A stretch of 50,495 nt of DNA. Source: an uncultured Lachnospiraceae bacterium (lineage in GTDB: Bacteria; Bacillota; Clostridia; Lachnospirales; Lachnospiraceae). Where the stretch lies: the NCBI GenBank assembly GCA_946403625.1, contig CAMJAP010000012.1, positions 1 through 50,495 of the forward strand, given 5' to 3'. The notes under the pieces are model-generated. The model worked only from the letters and a program-made list of their open reading frames with translations, did no database searches and was not told the DNA's origin. The position numbers were made by a program, and so were the translations under genes. This document shows positions 41,661 through 49,368 of this stretch, piece by piece (the first letter of the stretch is position 1; each line of letters starts with the position of its first letter).

Positions 41661-41776
41661 CAGACAGGGGCAGACAAGGGGACGGTTCTTTTGTCTGACA
41701 GGATTATTTTAAATCCAAATGATAAACGATTCATTGTCAGACAACAAGAACCGTCCCCCTGTCTGACACGCGTCTG
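41661..41776. repeat. Long palindromic REP-like element
   Basis: Two arms of about 40 bases are near-perfect inverted copies: GGGGACGGTTCTTTTGTCTG (41677-41696) matches the reverse of CAGACAACAAGAACCGTCCCC (around 41738-41758), and outer CAGAC/GTCTG repeats extend it. The AT-rich centre holds a small GGATT/AATCC hairpin. GGGGACGGTTCT with TGTCTGACA arms is a widespread intergenic repeat type in anaerobic Firmicutes and others, often attributed to REP-associated Y1 transposases. No transposase gene is present here. Confidence 0.8.
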
Positions 41777-41796
41777 AAAGAAAGGAGCAGCAGCAA

Positions 41797-43182
41797 ATGA
41801 GAAAAGAGTATCCGCTGACCGCAGCGCAGAATATGCATTATCAATGGATCCGGGAATACAAGACACAGCAGGTGTCCGGTGTGAGTATCGTGGCATCGTT
41901 AAAAGCACCGCTGGATTTCGGACTGTTGAAAAAATGCATTCAGTTGGAGATCCAAAGATACGGTTGTATGCGGCTGCGTTTTACCAAGCCGGATGAGAAG
42001 GGCGAGATCCGGCAGTATCTGATCAAACATGATGCCAGAGATATTCCGCTGAAAGATATGAGCGGTATGAGCCTTGCCGAGGCGGATGATGTGATGCAGA
42101 ACTGGGCCTATCAGACACTGGATGGCGACAACCGTCCGATGTGCGAAGTGGTGATGGTAAAACTCCCGGAGGGATTCAACGGTTTCTTTGTACATATGGA
42201 TCACCGTCTGATCGACAGCTGCGGTCTGGTAGTGATGGTAAACGATCTGATGTCGTTGTACACCCATTACCGGTTCGGTGCAGAGTATCCTGCAGATCTG
42301 GCAGATTTTGAAAGCGTACTCACAAACGATCTGCAGAAGGCAAATAACGAAAAGCGTTTTGCAAAGGATAAAAAGTTTTGGGACGATCAGCTGGATGCGC
42401 TGGGAGAACCGCTGTACTCGGATATTCAGGGGCCTTCCGTTTTGGAAGAAGCCAGAAAGAAACATAAAAATCCGAAACTGCGGGCAGCGGATATCGAACG
42501 CAAGCAGTTGTTTGTAGCGGTGAAGGATTACATCTTAGAGCCGGAGCCGACGAAAGGACTCATCGACTTTTGTATGAACCATCAGCTGTCGATGACCAAC
42601 CTGCTTTTGCTGGGGATCCGGACCTACCTTTCCAAAGTAAATAACGGACAGGAAGATATCACGATCGAAAACTTTATCTCCCGCCGTTCCACACACGATG
42701 AATGGACTTCCGGCGGCAGCCGTACGATCATGTTTCCATGCCGTACCGTGATCACACCGGATACGGAATTTCTGGCAGCGGCTTACGAGATCCAGAATGT
42801 GCAGAACCGCATTTATATGCACAGCAATTACGATCCCGCATTGATCCGCGAAGAGATGAAGAAACGATACGGCACACCGGAGGATACGACCTATGAAAGT
42901 TGCTATCTGACTTACCAGCCGATGCCGGTGCATGTGGACAATCCGTTTTTGCAAAACATTGAGATGCATTCCAAATGGTTTGCCAACGGGGCCGCGACCA
43001 AAAAGATGTACCTGACCGTATCGCATACTCCGGAAGGCGGTATGAACTTTTCCTATCATTATCAGACCGCGTGCCTGACGGAAAAGGATATGGAACTTTT
43101 GTACTACTATATGATGCGCATATTGTTTACCGGCATTTCAAGACCGGATATCAAAATCGGGGAACTGATGGAGATCGTATAA
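41797..43182 (+). CDS. Stand-alone condensation-domain-like acyltransferase
   Basis: A 461-residue protein resembling NRPS condensation domains: YPLTAAQNMHYQWIRE at the start and HMDHRLIDSCGLVVMVND where condensation domains have HHxxxDG (here D-H-R-L-I-D-S; the second His and the Asp are kept, the first His and Gly are changed). It belongs with the ACP and adenylating ligase that follow, so it probably transfers an acyl group from the carrier protein to an unknown acceptor. AGGAG precedes the ATG. Confidence 0.72.
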   Translation: MRKEYPLTAAQNMHYQWIREYKTQQVSGVSIVASLKAPLDFGLLKKCIQLEIQRYGCMRLRFTKPDEKGEIRQYLIKHDARDIPLKDMSGMSLAEADDVMQNWAYQTLDGDNRPMCEVVMVKLPEGFNGFFVHMDHRLIDSCGLVVMVNDLMSLYTHYRFGAEYPADLADFESVLTNDLQKANNEKRFAKDKKFWDDQLDALGEPLYSDIQGPSVLEEARKKHKNPKLRAADIERKQLFVAVKDYILEPEPTKGLIDFCMNHQLSMTNLLLLGIRTYLSKVNNGQEDITIENFISRRSTHDEWTSGGSRTIMFPCRTVITPDTEFLAAAYEIQNVQNRIYMHSNYDPALIREEMKKRYGTPEDTTYESCYLTYQPMPVHVDNPFLQNIEMHSKWFANGAATKKMYLTVSHTPEGGMNFSYHYQTACLTEKDMELLYYYMMRILFTGISRPDIKIGELMEIV

Positions 43183-43202
43183 ATCTGAAGGAGGAGAAAA
43201 TT

Positions 43203-43436
43203 ATGAACAGAGCAGCAGAATTCAAAAAGATCGTAGCACAGTATTGCAGCGTGGCAGCAAAGGAGATGAAGGACGAGATGCGTTTCCGTGAGGACCTGGG
43301 TTTCAGTTCCCTGGATTTTATGTCCTTCCTGGGTGAACTGGAAGATACCTTTGATGTGGAGCTGGAGCAGGAAAGCGCCGTACAGGTACGCACCATCGGC
43401 GACGCATTGCAGATGCTGGAAGAACTGGCAGCATAA
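43203..43436 (+). CDS. Acyl/peptidyl carrier protein
   Basis: A 77-residue carrier protein with the phosphopantetheine attachment region EDLGFSSLDFMSFLGELEDTF (Ser36 before Leu-Asp). It is acidic and of normal ACP length. GGAGG precedes the ATG. It sits between the condensation-like enzyme and the adenylating ligase, its likely partners. Confidence 0.9.
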   Translation: MNRAAEFKKIVAQYCSVAAKEMKDEMRFREDLGFSSLDFMSFLGELEDTFDVELEQESAVQVRTIGDALQMLEELAA

Positions 43437-43460
43437 AAGAGACTTCGGAGGACTGGGGAT

Positions 43461-44987
43461 ATGGGAACGATCCGTGAGCTTTGGGATACGGCATTACAAA
43501 ATTATGCAGAGGTAACGGCTGTCAAATGGCTGGAGAAAAAGGAGATCAGAGAGCGCAGCTATAAAGATCTGGGTGCGGATATTGCGTTGCTCCGAAAGGG
43601 ATTGCAGGCGGAAGGCTTTTCCGGGGCGCACATTTCGCTGATCGGCACTTCTTCCGTGGAATGGATCGGCAGTTATCTGGGCATCACGACCGGTCAGAAT
43701 GTGGCGGTGCCTCTGGATGCGGGATTGCCGGCAGAGGATCTGATCGCGCTCCTGCAGGATGCGGAAGCGCAGGCGCTGTTCTTAAGCCCCAAGCGAAAGG
43801 ATTTGGCGGAGCAGGTCAAAGCGCAGTGTCCGCTGGTTCGAAAGATCTGGCTGCTGCAGGAGACAGAGGAAGAAGGATTTGCCACTCTGGCGGAACTGAA
43901 GGCAGCCGGTGAGACGGCATTGGATGTGGCAGGCCGCAAGGCAGATGAGATCGTTACCCTGATCTATACCTCCGGAACCACGGGCAAGAGCAAAGGTGTG
44001 ATGCTGAGCCAGAACAACCTGTGTTCCAATGTGGAGGCCATTGACTTCACAGTAGAGCCGGGCAGTGCAGTACTCAGCGTACTTCCCATTCATCACGCAT
44101 TCTGTCTGGTGATGGATTGGCTGAAAGGATTTTCGCTGGGCGCAACGCTTTGCATCAACGATTCCTTTATGCATATGGTGCGGAATATGAGCATCTTTAA
44201 GCCGGAAGTGATGCTGATGGTGCCGCTCATGATCGAGACGATTTACAAGAAACTGGCCGCTGCCGGACCGGATGTACCGCCTGCGGTTTTGGCCGAGAAT
44301 GTGTTTGGCGGCAAGTTGCGCATCATCTTTACGGGCGGTGCTCATCTGGATCCGTTCTATATTGAAAAGTTTGCGGCATACGGTGTGCAGGTTTTGGAAG
44401 GGTACGGAATGTCGGAATGCTCTCCGGTCATTTCTTCCAACACACCGCAGGATCACAAGGCCGGATCCATCGGAAGACCGCTGCCGAATGTGCAGGTGCG
44501 TTTTGAAGACGGCGAGATCTGCGTGCAGGGCAGCAGCGTGATGCAGGGCTATTACCATATGCCGGAAGAGACGGCAAAGACTTTAAAAGACGGCTGGCTG
44601 CACACGGGTGACAAGGGCTATCTGGACGAAGACGGATTTTTGTTCATCAACGGTCGTGTGAAGAACCTGATCATCTTATCGAATGGGGAAAATATTTCTC
44701 CGGAGGAGATTGAAGGGAAGCTGGCATTGCATGCGCTGGTGGGCGAAGTGATCGTGACCGGCGAGAACAACGGTCTGACGGCGCGCATCTATCCGGATCA
44801 GGATGTGGTGCAGGTAAAGGCGTTAAGTGAAGAGCAGGTGAAAGCCGGCATTCAGGAAATGCTGGATGAATATAATAAGAAGCAGCCGACCTACCGGCAG
44901 ATCACGGGGCTGGTGATCCGGAAGAATCCGTTCCGCCGGAATGCGACGGGAAAGATCAAGAGGACAGAGGCGGAGATTGACGAGTAG
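43461..44987 (+). CDS. AMP-forming acyl ligase (ANL superfamily)
   Basis: A 508-residue adenylating enzyme with the AMP-binding core motif LIYTSGTTGKSKGVMLSQNN, the EGYGMSECSPVISSN stretch, TGDKGYLDEDGFLFINGR and a C-terminal lysine in NATGKIKR. It resembles long-chain acyl-CoA/acyl-ACP synthetases. It probably activates a fatty or other carboxylic acid and loads the preceding carrier protein. Confidence 0.9.
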   Translation: MGTIRELWDTALQNYAEVTAVKWLEKKEIRERSYKDLGADIALLRKGLQAEGFSGAHISLIGTSSVEWIGSYLGITTGQNVAVPLDAGLPAEDLIALLQDAEAQALFLSPKRKDLAEQVKAQCPLVRKIWLLQETEEEGFATLAELKAAGETALDVAGRKADEIVTLIYTSGTTGKSKGVMLSQNNLCSNVEAIDFTVEPGSAVLSVLPIHHAFCLVMDWLKGFSLGATLCINDSFMHMVRNMSIFKPEVMLMVPLMIETIYKKLAAAGPDVPPAVLAENVFGGKLRIIFTGGAHLDPFYIEKFAAYGVQVLEGYGMSECSPVISSNTPQDHKAGSIGRPLPNVQVRFEDGEICVQGSSVMQGYYHMPEETAKTLKDGWLHTGDKGYLDEDGFLFINGRVKNLIILSNGENISPEEIEGKLALHALVGEVIVTGENNGLTARIYPDQDVVQVKALSEEQVKAGIQEMLDEYNKKQPTYRQITGLVIRKNPFRRNATGKIKRTEAEIDE

Positions 44988-45033
44988 CCCCTCATCCGCC
45001 CTTCGGGCACCTTCCCCCCGGAGGGGGGAAGGC
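44988..45033. repeat. Dispersed GC-rich hairpin repeat, possible bidirectional terminator
   Basis: A perfect 10-bp hairpin (45010-45019 with 45023-45032, loop GGA) follows CCCTCATCCGCCCTTCGGGC. This is a familiar intergenic repeat type in Clostridia genomes. It lies between the convergent ligase and TetR genes. Confidence 0.7.
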
Positions 45034-45066
45034 AAGATCGTATCGAAGCGGGTAAGATGTCCCGGC

Positions 45067-45648
45067 TCAAATCCCCATCCCGAGGTATGGCAATATGCCG
45101 GATAAAAAGATGCGGGACAGGATGTCCGCCACTTTTTCGGCGGGGGTGGCGAAGTCCTCGGCGGTCCATTTGTGGAGCACACCGATGTTGCTGCCGATGG
45201 TGCCGGCGATCAGATAGGAAAAGGTGACGCGGTCCACGGACGCATCCGGTACGGTCTGCGTCACATCGGTTACGTATTTGTGAAACATCATAATGGCTTT
45301 TTCGAAAAAAGCGTCCCCTCTCGGGCTTTGCAACAGGTTGGCCAGGAAGGGATTCTTTTTTGTATAGTTGCAGATCGCCAGGAAGTAGGAGTAGCAGCGG
45401 TCTTTGTCGTTTTGCGGATGAAAGCTCTCCATCAGTTCAAAGATGTCCGCGATGGTCTTGTCCTCGGCAGCCGCCATCAGCGCCGGGATATTCTCATAGT
45501 GGTTGTAAAAGGTGCTCCGGACGATACCGGCCTTTTTGATCACGTCCGAAACCGTGACCTTTTCCAGATCTTTTTCCTTTAATAACAGAAAAAAGGCGTC
45601 AAAAATGGCATCCTCTGCTGTGCTGTATCGTTCGTCCTGCTCGTTCAT
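45067..45648 (-). CDS. TetR-family transcriptional regulator
   Basis: A 193-residue regulator on the minus strand. Residues 10-55 form the TetR helix-turn-helix (AIFDAFFLLLKEKDLEKVTVSDVIKKAG, then STFYNHYEN); the rest is a helical ligand domain. The ATG at 45648 is preferred over a longer frame to 45696 because GGGGAGAG lies just upstream. It converges on the condensation/ACP/ligase cluster and diverges from the por operon; which one it controls is open. Confidence 0.88.
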   Translation of the reverse strand: MNEQDERYSTAEDAIFDAFFLLLKEKDLEKVTVSDVIKKAGIVRSTFYNHYENIPALMAAAEDKTIADIFELMESFHPQNDKDRCYSYFLAICNYTKKNPFLANLLQSPRGDAFFEKAIMMFHKYVTDVTQTVPDASVDRVTFSYLIAGTIGSNIGVLHKWTAEDFATPAEKVADILSRIFLSGILPYLGMGI

Positions 45649-45678
45649 TTCCACTCTCCCCGGGCATATTTTGCATCT

Positions 45679-45687
45679 ATTATAGCA
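45679..45687 (-). promoter_or_regulatory. Extended -10 promoter of the TetR gene
   Basis: Read on the minus strand, TGC-TATAAT gives an extended -10 (45679-45687) about 30 bases before the start codon; no good -35 is visible. Confidence 0.55.
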
Positions 45688-45737
45688 GAAAATCACCCAA
45701 AATGGCTCATAAAAGCATCAAAAAATGATATTTCCCC

Positions 45738-45766
45738 TTGTATCGGAGGAAAGAATGCTATAAAAT
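45738..45766 (+). promoter_or_regulatory. Promoter of the por operon
   Basis: TTGTAT (45738-45743), 17-nt spacer, TAAAAT (45761-45766), about 45 bases ahead of the first por gene. Confidence 0.55.
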
Positions 45767-45809
45767 ATACAGAACTATGGTTTACTTTATTTAGAGAGGA
45801 TACAAAAAT

Positions 45810-46388
45810 ATGGAAAACGACATGATCGAGATCCGCTGGCATGGCCGTGGCGGACAGGGCGCAAAGACCGCGAGTCAGTTGTTGGCAGATGCGGCATTTA
45901 TGTCCGGTAAATATGTGCAGTCCTTTCCGGAGTATGGTCCGGAGCGTTCGGGTGCACCCATCACGGCATACAACCGTATTTCCACGGAGAGATGCTCGGT
46001 GCATTCCAACATTTACGAGCCGGATTTTGTGGCAGTAGTAGATGAGACCCTGTTGGAAAGTGTGCATGTAACGGCAGGTCTGAAAAAGGAAGGCGCTATC
46101 ATCGTGAATACCGCAAAAACGCCGGATGAGATCCGTCCGCTTTTGCAGGGCTATGAAGGCCGTGTATGCACGATCGATGCAAGACACATCTCCATCAGCA
46201 ATCTCGGTGCGTATTTCCCGAACACACCGATGCTGGCCGCTGTAGTAGCAGTGAGCGGATGTGTGGATAGAGAGCAGTTCTTAAGCGATATGGAAGGTTC
46301 CTATCGTCACAAGTTTGCAAAGAAACCGCAGGTCGTTGAGGGTAACTTGAAGTGTCTGCGTCAGGCTATGGATGAGGTGAAAGGATAA
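45810..46388 (+). CDS. porC: Pyruvate:ferredoxin oxidoreductase gamma subunit
   Basis: A 192-residue subunit of the 2-oxoacid:ferredoxin oxidoreductase gamma family, with IRWHGRGGQGAKTASQLLADA at the N-terminus and SFPEYGPERSGAP. It is the first gene of a four-gene set (gamma, delta, alpha, beta) in the order used by archaeal-type POR. The stop overlaps the next ATG by one base (TAATG). Pyruvate is the probable substrate; a branched-chain 2-oxoacid is the alternative. Confidence 0.88.
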   Translation: MENDMIEIRWHGRGGQGAKTASQLLADAAFMSGKYVQSFPEYGPERSGAPITAYNRISTERCSVHSNIYEPDFVAVVDETLLESVHVTAGLKKEGAIIVNTAKTPDEIRPLLQGYEGRVCTIDARHISISNLGAYFPNTPMLAAVVAVSGCVDREQFLSDMEGSYRHKFAKKPQVVEGNLKCLRQAMDEVKG

Positions 46389-46693
46389 TGAGTAAAAAAG
46401 CAGCAGAGATCAATGAACAGATCCCCTGGCAGGATCTGACCACCGGCTGTGAGATCTACGAGCCGGGAACCAGCCGCCTTACCAAAACCGGAGAATGGCG
46501 CAGTCGCACACCGGTATGGGTAGAGGATAAATGTAAGCAGTGCGTACTGTGCGCACCGTTTTGTCCGGACGCATCCATTCCCGTAAAAGATGGCAAGCGT
46601 GCCGACTTTGATTACGATCATTGCAAGGGATGCGGCATCTGCATCAAGGCATGCCCGTTCGATGCGATCCAGTGGAAGGAGGAAGAGGTATGA
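46388..46693 (+). CDS. porD: Pyruvate:ferredoxin oxidoreductase delta subunit, ferredoxin
   Basis: A 101-residue 2x[4Fe-4S] protein with CKQCVLCAPFCP and CKGCGICIKACP motifs, passing electrons from the thiamine site to soluble ferredoxin. It overlaps the alpha gene by four bases. Confidence 0.9.
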   Translation: MSKKAAEINEQIPWQDLTTGCEIYEPGTSRLTKTGEWRSRTPVWVEDKCKQCVLCAPFCPDASIPVKDGKRADFDYDHCKGCGICIKACPFDAIQWKEEEV

Positions 46694-47874
46694 GTATCCG
46701 CGAGAGACTTTCGGGTAACGAAGCCATTGCAACCGCAATGCGCCAGATCAATCCCGATGTATTTGCGATGTTCCCGATCACACCGTCCACCGAGATCCCG
46801 CAGTATTTTGCACAGTATGTGGCAGACGGAAAAGTAGATACGGAATTTATCTGTGTGGAAAGTGAGCATTCTTCCCTTTCCGCATGTCTTGGTGCAGAAG
46901 CAGCCGGCTGCCGTGCAGTAACGGCGACTTCTTCTGCCGGTCTTTCCTATATGAATGAGGTGCTGTATGTAGCAGGCTCTTCCCGCTTGCCGGTAGTACT
47001 GGCAGTGGCTTGCCGTGCATTGACAGGACCGATCAATATCAATCACGACTACTCCGACTCTATGGCAGAGCGTGATTCCGGTTTCATCCAGATCTATGGA
47101 GAAAACAATCAGGAAGTATATGACAACTATCTGATGGCACATCGTATCGCGGAGCATCCGTCCGTACGCCTGCCGCTGATGGTTTGCGAGGACGGTTTCA
47201 TCACCTCCCACGCGATCGAAAATATCGAGATCGAAGAAGATGATAAGGTAAAGGCATTCGTCGGCGAATACCAGCCGGAGAATTACCTGTTGAAGAAAGA
47301 AAATCCGCTGGCAGTAGGCCCTTACGGAGTGTCCGGTTACTATATGGAAGCTCGTGTGGCACAGGCACAGGCGATGATCAATGCAAAGCAGGTGATCCTG
47401 GATGTGGCAGCCGATTTTGAAAAGACCTTTGGCCGTAAGTACGGATTTTTCGAAGAATACCGTATGGAAGATGCCGAGATCGCAATGGTGATCATGGGCT
47501 CTTCTGCAGGTACGGCAAAGGCAGCCGTGGATCAGTTGCGCAAGAACGGTGTGAAAGCCGGTCTGGTAAAGATCCGTGTGTTCCGTCCGTTCCCGGGTGA
47601 GGAACTGGCAAAAGCCATTGCACATTGCAAGGCAGTGGCAGTGATGGATAAGAGCGAAGGCTTTTCCGCATGCGGCGGTCCTCTCTTTGCAGAGACTTCC
47701 GGTGCGATCATCAACCTGGATCAGAGACCGAAGATGATCGATATCGTATTCGGTTTGGGTGGTCGTGACTTTACGGTAGCTGCAGCGCTGAGTGTTTATG
47801 ATCGTCTGGCAAAGATCGCAGACGGTGGTGAGGTCGGCGCGGTTTATACGCATATGGGTCAGAGGGAGAAATAA
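46690..47874 (+). CDS. porA: Pyruvate:ferredoxin oxidoreductase alpha subunit
   Basis: A 394-residue subunit carrying the pyrimidine-binding part of the thiamine diphosphate site (GNEAIATAMRQINPDVFAMFPITPSTEI, VESEHSSLSACLGAEAAG) and a C-terminal transketolase-like domain (LRKNGVKAGLVKIRVFRPFP). The ATG at 46690 has GGAGGAAGAGG upstream; longer frames run into porD. Confidence 0.92.
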   Translation: MSIRERLSGNEAIATAMRQINPDVFAMFPITPSTEIPQYFAQYVADGKVDTEFICVESEHSSLSACLGAEAAGCRAVTATSSAGLSYMNEVLYVAGSSRLPVVLAVACRALTGPININHDYSDSMAERDSGFIQIYGENNQEVYDNYLMAHRIAEHPSVRLPLMVCEDGFITSHAIENIEIEEDDKVKAFVGEYQPENYLLKKENPLAVGPYGVSGYYMEARVAQAQAMINAKQVILDVAADFEKTFGRKYGFFEEYRMEDAEIAMVIMGSSAGTAKAAVDQLRKNGVKAGLVKIRVFRPFPGEELAKAIAHCKAVAVMDKSEGFSACGGPLFAETSGAIINLDQRPKMIDIVFGLGGRDFTVAAALSVYDRLAKIADGGEVGAVYTHMGQREK

Positions 47875-47876
47875 AA

Positions 47877-48812
47877 ATGGCTTACAATTTGAAAAATGAA
47901 ATGAATAAAGAAGAGCGCTTCCACTCCGGACACAGACTGTGTGCGGGATGCGGCGCAGGTATTGTCTGCCGGGCCATGATGCGTGCGGTAGATCCGGAGG
48001 ATAAGGCCGTGATCTGTAACGCTACCGGCTGTCTGGAGGTTTCCTCTTTCCAGTATCCGTACACGGCTTGGGAAGATTCCTACATCCACACGGCATTTGA
48101 AAATGCATCCGCAACGGCTTCCGGTGTGGAATCGGCATACAAGGTAATGCAGAGAAAAGGCAAGATCGATCCGAACACCAAGTTCAAGATCCTGGCAATC
48201 GGCGGTGACGGCGGTACTTACGATATCGGTTTCCAGTCCTTGTCCGGTGCCCTGGAGCGCGGTCACGACTTTACCTATTTCTGCTATGATAACAACGCAT
48301 ACATGAACACGGGTACACAGCGTTCTTCCGCAACACCGCGTTTTGCAAATGCGACTACTACTCCGTCCGGTATCGAGTCGGTTGGTAAGAAGCAGACACA
48401 GAAAGACCTGACACAGATCGTGGTAGCACACGGATCACCGTATGTTGCACAGACCACACTGTTCGGCAATATGAAGGATTTCCACGAGAAGGCACACCGT
48501 GCGATCTATACCGAGGGCGCAACCTTCGTAAACGTACTTACACCGTGTCCGCGCGGCTGGCAGTATCCGGCAGAAAACCTGATCGAGATCTGCAAGGCAG
48601 CCATCGACACCTGCGTATGGCCGCTTTACGAAGTGGTTGAGGGTGAGTATCGTCTGACCTACGAGCCGAAGAAGAAGCTGCCGGTAGAAGAGTTTATGTC
48701 CAAGCAGGGCCGTTTCAAACACTGCTTTGCAAAGGGCAACGAGTGGACTCTGGAAGCAGCGCAGGAATATGTTGACAAGAAGTGGGAAGAGCTGCTCGCA
48801 AAGTGCAAATAA
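47877..48812 (+). CDS. porB: Pyruvate:ferredoxin oxidoreductase beta subunit
   Basis: A 311-residue subunit with the thiamine-diphosphate motif GDGGTYDIGFQ...NN (GGDGG then DNNAYMNTG) and an N-terminal cluster-binding CAGCGAG plus later cysteines. It completes the enzyme that turns pyruvate and CoA into acetyl-CoA, CO2 and reduced ferredoxin. A terminator follows at 48841. Confidence 0.93.
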   Translation: MAYNLKNEMNKEERFHSGHRLCAGCGAGIVCRAMMRAVDPEDKAVICNATGCLEVSSFQYPYTAWEDSYIHTAFENASATASGVESAYKVMQRKGKIDPNTKFKILAIGGDGGTYDIGFQSLSGALERGHDFTYFCYDNNAYMNTGTQRSSATPRFANATTTPSGIESVGKKQTQKDLTQIVVAHGSPYVAQTTLFGNMKDFHEKAHRAIYTEGATFVNVLTPCPRGWQYPAENLIEICKAAIDTCVWPLYEVVEGEYRLTYEPKKKLPVEEFMSKQGRFKHCFAKGNEWTLEAAQEYVDKKWEELLAKCK

Positions 48813-48840
48813 GTAATAACGGAATCATAAGGTATATCAT

Positions 48841-48870
48841 AACGGTGGCTTGAGAAAAGCCACCGTTTTT
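48841..48870 (+). terminator. Terminator of the por operon
   Basis: Perfect 11-bp stem (48841-48851 with 48857-48867), 5-nt loop, T run 48866-48870. Confidence 0.92.
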
Positions 48871-48903
48871 GCTAGAATTTTACATGGGTGAAAGGGGGTA
48901 TCT

Positions 48904-49359
48904 ATGCACAGACTATACGAAACCGATGAGATCAGTGTTTTTTGGAATTCGGACAAGTGTCGCCATGCAAAGATGTGCGTGACGGGATGTCCGGAAGTAT
49001 TTGAATTCGGCAGACGGCCATGGATCGATCTGAGCCGTGACGAGCCGTCCCGGATCTGGCAGGCGATCAGCCGTTGTCCGTCCGGAGCACTCGGCATTAC
49101 ATACAATCACTCGGTGCGGGTGGAGCTGGATGAAGCCGGTAGCCGCAGCGTGGCAATCCTGGACGGGAAAGAGATCGGGGAGTGTGATTATGAAGATGAA
49201 GGGGACAACTGTGTCATCTATCATACGCATGTCCTGTCGGAATACGGCGGTAAGGGCATCGCAAAGCGCTTAGTCTACAAAGTGATCGAGGCCGCGGAGC
49301 GCAGAAAAAAGATGCTGGCACCGACATGTTCTTATGCGATCAAGGTTTTGGAGGAGTAG
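48904..49359 (+). CDS. Mono-cluster ferredoxin fused to GNAT-like acetyltransferase
   Basis: A 151-residue two-domain protein. Residues 1-65 resemble the divergent [4Fe-4S] mono-cluster family (CRHAKMCVTGCPEVF, then ISRCPSGAL). Residues 75-151 resemble the short YidJ/Acetyltransf_CG-type GNAT fold (VIYHTHVLSEYGGKGIAKRLVYKVIEAA). Both parts are often found fused in bacteria; the function is unknown. Confidence 0.82.
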   Translation: MHRLYETDEISVFWNSDKCRHAKMCVTGCPEVFEFGRRPWIDLSRDEPSRIWQAISRCPSGALGITYNHSVRVELDEAGSRSVAILDGKEIGECDYEDEGDNCVIYHTHVLSEYGGKGIAKRLVYKVIEAAERRKKMLAPTCSYAIKVLEE

Positions 49360-49368
49360 GGGAAACGA

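Noticed and set aside
41661..41776. CRISPR repeats
   Set aside because: There are only two arms, in inverted orientation, with no regular spacers and no cas genes.
44988..45033. Insertion sequence end at the ligase/TetR junction
   Set aside because: It is a short hairpin repeat of a type widespread in Clostridia; no target duplication or transposase is visible.
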